Translations under genes and position numbers: made by a program | Source of the DNA: Geosiphon pyriformis | Taxonomy: Eukaryota; Glomeromycota; Glomeromycetes; Archaeosporales; Geosiphonaceae | DNA length: 64,000 nt | Assembly (NCBI GenBank): GCA_016748015.1 | Contig: JAAOMT010000570.1 | Coordinates: forward strand, 314,043-378,042 | Direction of reading: 5' to 3' | The notes under the pieces: model-generated | What the model saw: the letters and a program-made list of their open reading frames with translations, nothing else | Told to the model about the DNA's origin: nothing | Databases searched by the model: none | Shown here: piece by piece, positions 33,558 through 45,955 of the stretch | How the letters are laid out: each line of letters opens with the position of its first letter | Numbering within the stretch: position 1 is the first letter of the stretch

Positions 33558-34074
33558 TAAAATACCAGCATGTACAGTGAACTCTCTCTATAGTCCCTCT
33601 GGTTATAGTCACTATTTTCTTATAATCACATTTTTTTAAAAACCAAAACCATTTATATATAATATTATCTTCTTATAGTTACTTTTACTATATATATCTC
33701 CTTATAGTCCCTATTTCCACAAATATGATAGCAGAATATAAATAATTTCCACTCTCTATAGTCACACTATAATCATATAATATTAGATATAAACATCAAA
33801 TATTATCTCATATTTAATTGGACATGTAAGATACCTCAGATTATAAAAGATGTTCCAAATATTATTTTAAAATGTTGACTCTATTTTGCATTTAAGTATT
33901 GCAATAATAAGACTTATATTAATCTATCATTGTTTGCTTTATTTATTAATTTATTATTTTATTGGTATAATTTTAAAAGTTACAACAAGCAAATTAGTGT
34001 AAAATAGTATGTTCTGTTTTGTCTTGGTAGCAAATATTAAATAATTGCCCAAGCCACTAAGTAAATTTATTTAG

Positions 34075-34460
34075 CATTGCTGTGATAATTGCCATAACTA
34101 TTCAAAGGTAAGTGAAGTAAATTATCATTGTTACATTGATTGTCAAGACTATTCAAAGGTAAGTGAATCTAATTATCATTGTTATATTGATTGCCATAAC
34201 CATTTAAAGATAAGCAAATTTGATTAATATATTCATGTGAATTGTTATAGCTGTCTAAAAGTAAGTGAATTACTATTGTTGCATTGATTACTGAGATCAT
34301 CCAAAGGTAAGTGAATCTGATTATTATTGTTGTATTGATTGTTGAAGCCATTAGGAGATAAGTAACTGAATTATTATTGTCACATTGATTATTAAGACTA
34401 TTGAGAGGTAAGTGAACTGAATTATTATTGCCATGTTAATTGTTGTGGCTGTTTGGAGGT
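34075..34460. repeat. Tandem array of about 60-bp units inside the transposon
   Basis: About six to seven units share the core AAAGGTAAGTGAATCTGATTAT followed by TTGTTATATTGATTG with many substitutions. The period is near 60 bp, a multiple of three. Short open frames run through it on the minus strand, but no known protein repeat is recognisable. Confidence 0.65.
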
Positions 34461-34499
34461 ATTTTTTAAAAATATAAAAATCTCAAATTAGATTTTCAC

Positions 34500-34980
34500 C
34501 ATTCATTCTGTTTAAATGCTGGAAACTCTGTAGCAATAGATAAATTAGGAAATTGCTACTTTTATTACAAAGGTGTTAATCAAAAATGAGTCAAGCTGTC
34601 AAATTATATCAAAAGACAAGTAATGCAAAGAATTCTGCTACAATGAACAATTTAGGTTATTGCTATCAGCATGATGAAAATATCAATTAGAACAAAAGTC
34701 AAGAGGTCAAATTATATCAAAAGGCTGTTGATGCAGAGAATTCTAAAGCAATGACTCGATTAGATCATTGCTATTAATATGGTAAAGATATTAATCAGGA
34801 CATGGATCAATATTAAAAGACAAGTAATATAGAGAATTCTAAAGCAATAACTTGATTAAGACATTGCTACTTTAATAGCAAATGCATCAATCAAGACATG
34901 AATCAAGCTGTCAAATTGTATCAAAAGACAGCTGATGTGGGAGATTCTGGGGCAATAAATTAAATTTAAAAAGTGAAGAT
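34500..34980 (+). pseudogene. Decayed Sel1-like repeats
   Basis: Four degenerate copies of a repeat of about 36 residues can be read on the plus strand, with the recurring words AVKLYQK, NSxAM and LGYCY. These are the hallmarks of Sel1-like repeats, which form helical scaffolds and are very abundant in glomeromycete genomes. Single stops interrupt it. It lies upstream of the transposase-like ORF within the inverted repeats, so the transposon seems to have carried it. Confidence 0.65.
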
Positions 34981-35178
34981 GAAGATGAATCTTTGCCTTT
35001 GCTATCTATACATCAAAATAAAACTGCACTTGAAAATACATTGTGCTATTGTGAAGAACAGTATAGTGAAAAAGTTGATTCAGACTTTTTTAAAACTTTG
35101 AAAACATTAATTCATAATATTATTTTCAAAGTTCAAGAAGAAAAAAAACAGTTGCAAATAGATAGCTTTTTTAAATAA
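34950..35178 (+). pseudogene. Transposase C-terminus remnant, pogo/Tigger type
   Basis: A short frame of about 75 codons has an acidic SEDEDES run, then a helical segment with ALENTLCYCEE, and a terminal LQIDSFFK just before the right inverted repeat. This layout resembles the end of pogo/Tigger-family transposases from memory of the family. The catalytic part is missing. Confidence 0.45.
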
Positions 35179-35316
35179 AATATATATAATTGGTTATTAT
35201 ATTATGCATGTAATATATAGATCATGTGATAAGATATTAATTATTTTTTATAGTCCCATCTCTCTATAGTCACCACAAATACACTGACTAAAAGATGTGA
35301 TTATAAAAAGAGTTTA

Positions 35317-38120
35317 CTATATATCAAAGTTCTTTGGACAAGTGAAAACATAATTAAACAGTTTAACATTACCACATAACAGATACAACACACTTGAATA
35401 TATTTTCTTATAGAGTTTTTTCTTAATTGCAGTTGGCAGTCTCCTATAAACAGCTTTTATCAAATAGATATAAAAGATGGTAGAAGTCTTGCTTGTGAAC
35501 TCTATTAACATGTGTGAATTTGAATGCCAAACTGCAGTAGTGCCAAACCAGTTAATATCTGTGATAGTTAATTTATTCACAATCTTGGCACCAAAATCAG
35601 CTTTCTATTAAACATAATGCACAGACCAATAAATATTCTGAACAAAATAACAAACATTTTTTGACATAACCTAATTATCAGCCATGATAAATTTTTCATG
35701 AATTCTAACAGAGAGGAATAAATCAGAATATGCTGCTTTGCCAGCCAAAATATCAGCACTATCATTATTCAGAACTTCCAAATAACTTTTGACTTTTACC
35801 TATTTAACAAAAATGTCTTTAAATCTAATTAAATTTGCAATGTAACATCTTTCCATCCAGCACTTATTTCGAAAGTTCAGATGATTAAACATGAGTTCAA
35901 AAACATATGCATCCAATGCTATTTGATTGTCCAAGTACATAACTACAGAGCAAATTAAAGGAATGCATTTCAAAGCCAAGACAACCATTTGCAGTTTAGT
36001 CAATATAAAAGACAACAATCTATGCATCTCAACATCTATGCTCAATTCAATATCTAAAAAATATGCTGCCATTCTATCAGCAACCTCTAACATATCCAAG
36101 CACTTCAAAAAATCATCTGTGTATATACTAAAAGCATCTGTTTACAATTCATGTAAACAATCTCAAATATCTAAGAAAGTATCCAAATGCAATAAATTAG
36201 AACAACCCAAAATAGAAACTGACTCATCAGAAACAACTGGAAGTTTACTCATATAAACTGAAGTTTTCTTAAACCACAATAAAACTGGGCCTCTAGAATC
36301 TATTCTCTTTTAGTGACAAAAGATCTTCTAATCCATTAACTTCCTATGCTTATCCAACAATCTGTCTCTAAAGACAATACTAAAACACTTTAGAAAGCAA
36401 ACCACATTGAAATAAAAATAATCTCCCAAAATCTCTGACATAAGAAAGCAGCCAAAACCATGAAATGCATTGGAAAAACTATTAACCAAAAAGATTTTGT
36501 TGTTCATTAAAATTTTTACAGCATCTGCAAGAAAATTATTTAAAAAGTTGACTATCAATTTAATAGAATATTGTAGAAAGTTTATTAGAGTTCACCTCAG
36601 CACTTACAAGTCCAAAAAACGATGCTTAAACAATCATCCAAAGATATTAAGTAAGTTAGAAAACACTATTAGTGCAGCAATCTTACTCTTAGCCTGTAGC
36701 TGTATAAAAGTTTTCAAACTATAAAGAAATAGATAATGTAAGATCTCATTGGAAAAATCTCTGAACAAATTGGCTTTCAATCTCAGCTTTTTTCTTATTA
36801 TTACATCTCATTTTTGACACATCATCTTAGAAACAAAGCTAAATTGTGTCTGATAGCTAACAATAGATTATAAGACACCCAAGACCAAATATAAAAATTG
36901 TTTATTTAACAAAGCATTTTTAAGAACCAAATTTGAGAAAAACTTAACATTAGATTATGCTTTAGTAAAACTTAGTTTGGATATATCTTTTATTGATAGA
37001 TATATTTCTAAATATTTATAATGCTTATTGTGCTTGGCTATAGAAATAGGCTGACCACAAATGTGCAGAGATGTAATTCCAACTCTCTAATTAATAGGAA
37101 TAGCCACCATTTTGTTATTGTTAATAGAAATATTATTTATCATAAAAAACTTACTAGCAATATCCAAAATATGTTGTGTCAAGGCCTAATTATTTTCCAT
37201 CCAAATTATATTATCAACAAAAGCACCAGCTGTAAAAAAAAATAATCTACTTCTACTAAATTCTAACCTGCCTGTTTTTGCCACAAAGTTTGTATTAATT
37301 TTATAATCACACAATTGTTTCTGCCTCTTAACCTTATATAACAAAAGGTCATAAAAAATCTTTCACAAGAATGGTAAGAAAACTTCAGCTTAATTCAGTC
37401 TATTCAACACTTTGTAAACATTTAAAAGACCAAAATCAGTTATTACTCTGTTAACTCTGTCTTTATATATGTATTCAAAAAATCTTATGAATCTGTTACA
37501 CATTCTAATACACCTCAAACTAGTCTCCAGATAATGCTATTTAACAGAATTATATGCTTTTTTTATATTCTAAAAGACAAGCCAGACTTTTTGGCCTTTT
37601 TTAAAAACATTTTTTACTATTAAGCCAATAGTAAATACAGGAGACTAAGTTGACATTCCTTTCAAAACAAAAAAGTTATTATCACAAAAAACATTATATT
37701 TTAAACAAGAAAAAAAAATGTAATCTGACAAAATTTTTGATAGAATCTTTCTAGCTGTTTCAATTAGAGCAATAGGCCACATATTTGTTAAGACACTATC
37801 TTATTCATATGACTTGAGAATCATTGAGATCCATGTTTTTTTTCAAAGATCTGAAACATCTCCAAGAGACAAACAAGAGTTCAGCAAACACAATAAACAC
37901 TTTAACATTGTTTTACTATAATGCTTTCATAGTTTATTTGATATTCCCAATAAACCAGCCACTTTGTCATTAGACAAGTCACTAACAATCTGAATTAATT
38001 CACTCATACTAATTACATCTATTACATCAGAAAAGGCATTTTTATCAATAGAGCTCAAGTGTGTATATTGATAAGACCACATAGCAGGGAGCACTGAAGG
38101 CACCTTATGCTCTTTCATTC
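35317..38120 (-). pseudogene. LINE B ORF2: zinc finger, RNase H and reverse transcriptase, decayed
   Basis: From right to left: RT pieces (37927-38118 and the active-site strand near 37210), a linker, an RNase H-like region (35800-36108) and a cysteine motif (LLCGN..., about 35370). The RT motif that should read FVDD or FADD reads F-V-D-N at 37210-37221, again a G-to-A change but in the other Asp from LINE A. Stops are frequent. Domain calls rest on collinearity with LINE A. Confidence 0.7.
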
Positions 38121-38220
38121 AATTCACTATAATTCTATCCATCCTATTTTTTATCTTATTTGGTTCCAAAATCAACTCATCCCCAATTACCAAATGATCC
38201 AAAACAACTTTACAAAAAAG

Positions 38221-39500
38221 TTATTCTAAAACACTTTTTATCATCCTGTCTTTGTTTGAACTGAAATTGTTCATCTGTTTCTCAATAGCTTTTTTGATAG
38301 CTGCAACTTCAGCCACTTTAAATTTATAATATTTTGACTTTCTGTAATCTTTCTTGATTAAAGACAGCTGCCTTAATACTCCACTTGTGTTTTTACTATT
38401 ATAAACCATAACATCAATCCTTGAAGCCTTTTTATTATTCAGACTTAACCATTTCTTAATGAGATAATTATAATTAGATGCTTTGTTTGTTTTTATACCA
38501 TTTACAATCTTTAAAACTAGCACTTTCAGATTGTAAAACTTTAAAGACCACTTATTTTTTGTGTGTTCAAAATTGTTGAACTATTGTTTAAAAAATTTTT
38601 TGTCAGCCAAATTGATTATTACACTTCTCAAAATTTCCTACACAGTATTCAGATCTTTCAAATTTCTTGTAATATCAAAACCACCCAAAACTCTAAACAG
38701 ACTAGTAGAGACACTATTATGAAAACAAGACCATTTAGCTTTATTAACATCTTTTACTTTAAATTTCCAACAGTTCTTATTAGCTTGTTTATAAACTATA
38801 AGTAAACACTTATTTAATAAACTACCAAAACCAAAAAAAACTGTGACTGCTTTGTGGTCAATATCAAAAAACTCAGTTATACTATCAATATTCTGAACTA
38901 TCACAGAAGAGAAAAAATGTTCACTAACAAAAATGTAATCAATAATCTTTTTCATATTTTGCAAATTAGACCACATCAAAAGCTTGGAAGCCACTCCATC
39001 TGAAAAAAAGTTACACAAATTCAAATTAAAATACTTTTTGAAGCTGATGCTATATTTAATTCTATTTTCATTGAAATCACCACCTAATACAACATGAAAA
39101 CTTGAATTAATTGTTTTGATAATAAAAAAATTTATTATGTTGGCTTAATCAAACCATATATTAACTAAGGCACCAATATATAAGCCTATTAACATAACTG
39201 AAAGCTTATTGCCAAATAGTAAACAAACTGAAACAAGATAATCTGAAATCTCAGAAATTTTGCACATATGCTAAACCAAAAAATTATTTAGTACAATAGC
39301 CATTTTTGTACTTATGTATCTAGTATTCAATCTAGAAATGAAAACTTTTACACTTTAGAACCTATTCTTGATACAAAGTTGAATCTGATTTTTTAGCTTG
39401 GTTTCTGTAAGAAAAGAAACCCAATTGTTAGACTCAACATATCACCTAATTATATCTTTCTGTTTAGCTAAATTGTTTATTCCTTAGACATTACACATAG
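38221..39500 (-). pseudogene. LINE B endonuclease and linker
   Basis: The endonuclease part shows the GGDFNENR motif near 39060-39085 and a FDIDHKAV motif near 38845-38870 corresponding to the NTDHSS motif of LINE A. The longest open frame is 38638-39024. The helical linker at 38221-38523 corresponds to LINE A 16447-17079. Confidence 0.72.
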
Positions 39501-39521
39501 CAATCTTCCAAACAAAGTTAT

Positions 39522-41345
39522 TTATTGAGGAGAAAATAATACTGATAAATTCAAACCAGCACACAACAGATCCAACTTCACCAAAACTGAACTAACAGAT
39601 ATCTTGAGAACTGACAACTTTGACTCTAGACTGCCCATCTTAGTGGTCAAAATTTTTGAACTACTTGAACTTAAAGCCAGAGTTATATTAACCAGAGCTG
39701 GAAAAAAATTTATAAAGAGCATCTACAAAACATTCAAAACTATATTTGCATTTGAATTCGAACTTAAAAGTACAATTACAGCAGGAGAAAAAGACTGAAA
39801 AATGGATGCCAAGAGCACCAAATCAACTATACTAAGTTTTTTTTACAATACTTGAAACTTGATTAGCCAAGAGCTCTAAAGAACAAAAAAGCCAAACAGT
39901 CATTAATTGAGAAACCATTTTGAACAACTAGTGATTTTTTTTTATTATATGAAACACCAGAAAATGGAGAACCAGAACCAGAACTAAAATGAGAATTACT
40001 AAAAAAAAAGCAAGTAAAACCACTTGTGTCCAAGATTTGCCACCAAAAACAGCAGGATAAAAAATTGGAACACTTTTTTTTGTATATAACTTGGTAAGTT
40101 GAAGACAAGTTTCCTCTAAGACAATCTTTTTATAAGGCTTTGAAAAAAATAAGAATAATACATCTAATATATCACACTTAAGAGCTGAATGCTCAAGATG
40201 ACCACATTTTAAGCACTAAACCAAATCCAACTTAGTCCATAAAAGTTTAATACCACCCAAAATAGGCTTTATACAAAAGGTAAATTCCAGTTTATTATCA
40301 GATTTGAAACCAATTACAGCACAGTAAACTTGGTTGCCATTATCAAGTAAGCAATTAATGACACATGTTTTCCTACTAATTCCTTTTAAGAGAGTTTTAA
40401 GATTATACATAGTAGTTCTTACAGATAGTATAAACAGAAATACTCTAAATTTGTCTCTTAATATTTAAGTATTACAATCTTCTACAGCTATAGCCATATG
40501 CACTGAGTTTTTCTTGATTAGAAATAACTATCTAGAAGCCAGCAATTTAGTCTAATCTGATTTAGCAAATTCTATTACAGTCTTCTGTCACATGTTAATT
40601 AATTGGATTTTGATTGATTTAATTTCACCAAATTCAAATACTGCAGTGATAATCATCTTCTTAGGCATATCCATAGAAATTTTCTTGATTACCACAGTCT
40701 AATCTGAATGAATTCCTTGTTTCTTAAGATTACTGTTTATAATAATCCTTTTTTCTTTGACCAATAATGCAGTCTTTTTTATACTTTTTTCTAAGATAAA
40801 TGTCAATTGGATGATTTTTTTAAATTTTGAAGGGATAGTAACTCTTTCAAAACCATTGACAATTGAGAATAATTTTCTAATAAGCTGAGTTTTAGCTGTA
40901 GTTAATTTGCCATCTATAGCTAAGATATTAATGTCCAAAACAAAAAATTTTTTGACTGATACTTTAACTTGAGTTTTCACAATTTTCGGGTCAATTTATT
41001 TGCTTTCCAAGAAGATATTGAGGGGAAAAGAGAAGTTCACTATCTTTATTTATGCCATAATCAATAGAACTGAGAAAAAAGCTATATTCCAAACTGATAT
41101 CTACTTTTTTCTTTATCTTAAGAGTATTTGCCACTGAACTGAGAAAAAATTCACTATTACCACTCAAAAACATATTATTATTCTTATTATTACCAAATAC
41201 ACTGTCCTTATCCGAGTATATGTCACTACTAACAACAGATTTAACCAAAAAAATATCTCTTTTATCATCAAAATACTTGATATTGCCAATTAAAACTCTT
41301 TTTTTCTGGAAAAAAAGCCTCTAACAGAGCACTGTAAAGCACTTT
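39522..41345 (-). pseudogene. LINE B ORF1 with CCHC knuckle
   Basis: The N-terminus (about 41345-40990) is Lys/Ser-rich and includes a KKRVLIGNIKYFDDKRDI segment of the kind seen in glomeromycete LINE ORF1 proteins. The knuckle CLKCGHLEHSALKC lies at about 40175-40220. Further open pieces are 40699-40980 and 39863-40108. It is broken by many stops. Confidence 0.68.
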
Positions 41346-41429
41346 TAAACACTTTTTTCTTTAACATACTGTTACTTGAAGCAGCTATCAGGTCTATTAC
41401 AAAAATAGTGTTAAAATTTTTTTTAGTAA

Positions 41430-42490
41430 ATTAGAATAAAATTATTTTGTTTTAAAAAAAATTTAAGACCAAGTTAATTAATTTTTCTTTTGGCTATATA
41501 GTTTTTAAAATCAGTAATATGATTTTTTAAGTTAGTAATTGTTTTTGTTTTATTTTTTATTCATTTAAGTTTAGTTGTCATTTTAAGTTTGTGTTAATTA
41601 TATTTGGTTTTTAGATAAGCTTAGATACTACAGTAATTAAAATTAATATATTAAGAAATTATTATATCTAGTAAAAGACTTTTGGTTATCAATACTGTTT
41701 TAAATATTAAAAAATAGACTATTTGGCTATAAATTATAAAGTGCTTCTATTTTTTTTCTTAAGATTCTCAAGATATTTGTGTTCTGTTTTACAGATATTA
41801 AGTTTTATATTAAAACTTTTGCTTCTGTAAGCATTTTTGAATTTTTTTTTGGCAGTTTTTGTTTCTTTTTTTGTGGTTATTGGTAATTATCTGGTTTTTT
41901 TTTTGGTTGGTTTTTCTAAAGTCTGATTTGGTCAAGTTGACTATTTTGGTTAATTTTATTGTTAGGCCTATCAGTTTTTTGATAACAATATTTAAACAAT
42001 TTATTAAAAATAATTTTATTTTAAATAGTGTTCTTAATCCTAAAATTAATAAACTTATAGTATATTTGAGTGCTTTTAGCAAAGTTGTTAATAAGTTGAA
42101 AAGAAAAGTACTATTATTAAAAAAAATATATTGCATAAATACTGTTAATATATTTGGTAGTTTTATGAATTTTGTTATTGTTGACAATAAAATATTTTCT
42201 AATTTAATGTTTTTTTGGATTTATAAATCTATTAAAGTAAAAACTAATTTTTTAAAAACAGTTAAATAACTGGTTAAATTGGTTTTTTGTAATGTTATTT
42301 TGTTTGAAATAGTTTAAAAAATGTCTTTTTTGGGTAAATTTTTTTCTATTACATTAGTATAGTGTTGTTTTAATTGGTTTGAATAACTGGTTATATATAA
42401 TAAGAATGTAAATTACATTTAATTAGAATCTTAGTTTTGGTTTTATATACTAAATAGCAATTGAACTGTACTTATTAAACTTAATAAAAA
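41430..42490 (+). pseudogene. LINE D, plus-strand 3' part, decayed
   Basis: The block 41430-42050 aligns with 20025-20600. The conserved LINE tail (GTGTTGTTTTAATTGG onward) lies at about 42360-42490. The open frame 41859-42269 in it is Phe/Leu/Ile-rich through AT erosion and is not a credible membrane protein. The fragment lies head to head with LINE B, just as LINE C does with LINE A. Confidence 0.6.
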
Positions 42491-43140
42491 AAATTTTTAA
42501 TTTTATTTAAGAATAATTTTAAACTTTTTTTTCAATATATTCAATCTTAATTTTAAAATAAACAATATAAATTCAGAAGTTTTTTACTAAGTAAATGCTA
42601 AAACTAATATAAATTGATTTTTAAGTTAAAAATATTATTTAAGTTCACCAAAAACAATAAAATTAAATATTAAATCATTTTTTTAACATATATATTTAAC
42701 TTAGTATAATTAAAATATCTACAATTTTAATATTAATAATTATTAATAATTTGTAAAAAAACCATTTTTTTTGGCAATAATTATTGTATTATTAAAAATA
42801 TAATATTAATTAACTACAAAACCATAAAAATATTAAAAAAAAACCAGAAATTTATTATTATTAATTTGAATATTTTTAGTTTAATTGTTGTTATTATTTG
42901 GTTTTTGTTATTTTTACTTCAAATTTTAACATAAATTTCTGAATTATGGAGCTTAAAAACTAATTGTTTATTTTTCATTGAATTTGCTTTCTTATTATTA
43001 AGCAGTTATTATTTTATTATTTTATAATTAGAAAAAAAAGACACATAACACTAAAAACAATTTCCTTTAATGTTTATTTTGTTTGGTTTTATTACAGTTC
43101 TTCTTATTTTATATTATTAATTAGCAAAACATGAATTGTA
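42491..43140. other. AT-rich gene-free stretch at the edge of the repeat block
   Basis: No credible ORF or structured repeat is visible. Base composition becomes less extreme after about 43,100, marking the change to host genic sequence. Confidence 0.5.
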
Positions 43141-44087
43141 AAAACATTTGTTTGTGAAAATGCAAGAAATTATCAAAAAATTTAAGTTCCAATATCATCA
43201 GAAATATTTTATGGAAATGAAAATATCAAGAAAGATGAATCTAAAGATATTTAGTTGTCTGAAACTCACACTCAAATTTAATGGTGAAATGTCACCAAAA
43301 AAAATATTCTCAAATCGGATCTCACGGGAAAGTTTTTGCTTTTACAGACTGAGCTCCAAATACTAAAGGTCATATCAAAGATTTCCGGGAAATAAAGAAA
43401 AGTGAGTTCTATATTACGGCAGGATATCATGTTCGAGTACCAACAGGAAATTCGTTATTCAGAACACATGTTCGAATATAAAACCATTTATGGAAGCGTG
43501 GAAATACCGGACCAGCTATTAAATCCCAAAGTTTCAATATTTTCGGTGTTAAGTAGAAAAGGAAATAAAAGATAATCCCCCAAGAAAATGCATATGACAT
43601 CACAAATTCACTTTGTTGCAGCACACCCATATTATAATACTAAAAGCCATAATTGAAATCTCCAATAGTGATATTTTTTGATGTATTGTTCCCTTCCAAA
43701 GTTTTTCTTCGATTTACACTAAACTATACCCAAATAAGTTTAACACCGTTAATTAAAAAGTTGACTTAAGTTTCATTATTACAACTTTTAACATTGATGA
43801 TGTAATGCATTGTAATTTAAGAATTTCCATCTTTTTCGGAAAAATGGGGATCATTCACAATTCAAACAAATAAAAATCTGCCAACATACTGTTATCGATG
43901 TTTTAAAAAGTGGCGTCACGGTGACGACTGCTTTCTGGAAAGTTGGAATGCTATTAAATCCAAAAAATGACTTTTGATAAGCTATATCAATCTATCTGTT
44001 ATTGGTCTTCAGAAAGTCATTTTTTAAGCCCTTTTGCAGGTTCACTCAATTATTACATAGCTATTATTTGGAATTTCCCACATTACA
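43141..44087. other. Intergenic region upstream of the BAP31-like gene
   Basis: Base composition here resembles the genic half. The stretch 43340-43580 has higher complexity and could be an unrecognised exon, but the frames are short and no family was recognised. A perfect palindrome (43914-43926) lies about 160 bp before the start codon at 44088 and is listed separately. Confidence 0.5.
43914..43926. promoter_or_regulatory. Perfect 13-bp palindrome upstream of the BAP31-like gene
   Basis: CGTCACGGTGACG is two TGACG-type half-sites in inverted orientation around a central G. Such half-sites are bound by bZIP factors of the CREB/ATF class. Its place about 160 bp before an ER-protein start makes it a candidate operator. 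Function is inferred only. Confidence 0.35.
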
Positions 44088-45438
44088 ATGACTCTCTATT
44101 TAAGTTTGGTCTTCGGTTTGCTAGTTAGTGAGGTAAAACTTCTGTTTTCTCTTTTCCTTTTAAACTGCACCGTCAAAATTCTTGGGCACTGTAAAATTAT
44201 TAATGCACTCCACTTACCGTTCCTTAGATCGTTATTTTCTTATTTTTGATTGTAAATATCGCTCTTAATTTTTTATCAGTCTTATCTTTTAACTGAAAAA
44301 GTTGGCTGACTTGTTTTATTTAATTAATAGTTACCATTCCCGTCGTCATGGAGACGCGCCATGTTCCGTTGGGTCTCAGACTCGCCCTTGGTAAGCTTGT
44401 CAAGTGGTTTTCAAGCGCCATTTCTTATTTGAAATCTTTCTTTTTTTAACTTTTACATAATTGAGAATAGCTTGTGAAGCTGCAATTTTGGTTCAAAATC
44501 CTTTTCATGTAAGTCTCAGTTTATTGTATCTAAATTTTTCAATTTGATTTTCGTATCCCAAAGATTGATAAGAATTTCCACAAACTTGAATAACCCTTAG
44601 CTTTGTCTTCATCCTATTTGCGGGTATTTATGTCATTTCAATCGGTATCGCCTTCCTTATTTTTGAAAACTCCCATCTAATTATTACTTTGGAACATCTA
44701 TCATCACATTTGCTAGATTCCCTCAATCGCATCTGGAAAGTAGAACAAGAGAGTTCCCTTGCCAGCGATAATCATATACACGATGTGAGAACTGAGACTA
44801 ATCTTCATGCCAAGAAGTTTTATAATCAACGGAACATGTATGTATTATCAATAAAATAATGAAATAATCTTTGTCATTTATGTTCTTCATTTAACCTCGA
44901 ATTTCTTATCTTTTAGGTACTTGACTGGATTCACATTATTCCTCTCCTTGTACGTTTTTGATTTTATCTTGTTACTGAATATCTCGATCATGTATTCACA
45001 TATGACAATAAATTTTGTTTCAATTAAAATAGAATCCTAAATCGGACATATAGTTTGATTCTGGATTTATTAGCTGCTGAAGAAAAATTGGAGGAGATCA
45101 AAAAACAGGTAAGCGAGAAACAATTCAAAGGATTATGAAACTTTTTATCACGGTCAGATTATTGCGATTTGAACAAGATTTTAAACTACTTTTTCAACCT
45201 AAAGACGTCGAATCAATCCAAAGAACATCGGCGTGCAATTGACAATGAAGGAAAATTACAAAAGGAAATTGAAACACTAAATAAATCTTTAGAGGATGAA
45301 AAGAAAAAAGCCAGAGACTTCGATGTACTGAAAAAACAAGCTAGTCAACAATCCGAAGAGTATATGAGATTGGCTGAACGTTATAACGAGTTAGAGAAGA
45401 AACTTGAAAATCACAATGAAGATAAAAAGTTTGTCTGA
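44088..45438 (+). CDS. YET3: BAP31/Yet3-type ER membrane protein (9 exons)
   Basis: The product is an ER protein of the B-cell receptor-associated protein 31 family, which helps export and quality control of membrane cargo. Exons: 44088-44132, 44228-44251, 44331-44390, 44471-44508, 44601-44623, 44717-44837, 44917-44949, 45033-45108, 45205-45438, giving 217 residues. All introns are GT-AG and the phases agree. Visible features are an N-terminal membrane segment, the PFPSSWRRAMF loop, a second membrane segment (KILFIFVFILF), the signature DVRTETNLHAKKFYNQRNMYL, a third membrane segment and a C-terminal coiled coil rich in Glu/Lys. The length is usual for fungal members. The C-terminus lacks an obvious KKxx signal (it ends DKKFV). 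It converges on the ORMDL gene, with 517 bp between stops. Confidence 0.93.
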
Positions 45439-45955
45439 TTATGATTCTTGGATATCTGTTACATACGAACCCACCAAAACTTTCATTCCCCGTTTACAAC
45501 CAATGCGAAGAAATTTCCACTTTACTTTTTAAAAAATTGCAGTATAACACTCTTAAATAGTTTCTTGTGTAAAGTATCTTTCCTTGATTTTAAAATTATA
45601 TTGTACACCCCTTTCCTTACATTTATAAGAAATTGGGTAATTTCAATCCTATGATGGTACTACTAGTTATAAATAGATTTGATTGGGATAAGTTTAACCT
45701 TCAAATGTTGCCTTGAATTTAATTGGCTTTTCAATGTTTTATGAAGGCCTTGATAAAATAGGATTTCATGATTTCTAATGGAAATACCTAGCGTGGTTGT
45801 TCTTTTGGAGAAGAACCAGACAAGTTGCGTCCCTTGGGCTTTGTGCACACAAATTAATCAATCTCAAAGACTGTTCAGGTAGAGGATCTTGCGAAATTTG
45901 GCTCAATAATATCAGAATCTCATTGCACCAACTCCCCAGGTAATTTTGATTAAGC
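45439..45955. other. Convergent intergenic region (two 3' ends)
   Basis: The region lies between the stop codons of the BAP31-like (+) and ORMDL (-) genes and should hold both 3' UTRs. Open frames here lack any family similarity. No further element was seen. Confidence 0.6.

Larger units (their letters stand above)
33575..35319 (+). mobile_element. Pogo/Tigger-like DNA transposon, non-autonomous, flanked by TA
   Basis: The left end reads CAGTGAACTCTCTCTATAGT; the right end, reverse complemented, reads TAGTAAACTCTTTTTATAAT, giving terminal inverted repeats of about 25-35 bp. TA dinucleotides flank both sides (33573-33574 and 35320-35321). Excising the segment with one TA rejoins the LINE B reading frame, which fixes the borders. 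Inside are tandem repeats (34075-34460), decayed Sel1-like repeats (34500-34980) and a short ORF (34950-35178) ending in IDSFFK that resembles the C-terminus of pogo/Tigger transposases. No DDE catalytic domain is left. Confidence 0.8.
32165..41400 (-). mobile_element. LINE B, long non-LTR retrotransposon, twice interrupted
   Basis: A second long minus-strand LINE with the same domain order as LINE A but clearly diverged and more decayed. The tail is at 32165-32320, the RNase H region near 35800-36110, RT near 37000-38120, endonuclease near 38640-39110, and ORF1 with a CCHC knuckle near 40160-41340. It is interrupted by a solo LTR (32324-33093) and a Tigger-like transposon (33575-35319). Removing the latter with one TA restores the ORF2 C-terminal frame. 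Confidence 0.85.

Noticed and set aside
41859-42269. 136-codon Phe/Leu/Ile-rich ORF, looks like a membrane protein
   Set aside because: It lies in decayed LINE sequence homologous to 20025-20600. Hydrophobicity comes from T-rich codons (TTT, ATT, TTA).
43340-43580. Possible exon(s) of an unknown gene
   Set aside because: Complexity is coding-like but frames are short, with no family match or convincing splice pattern.
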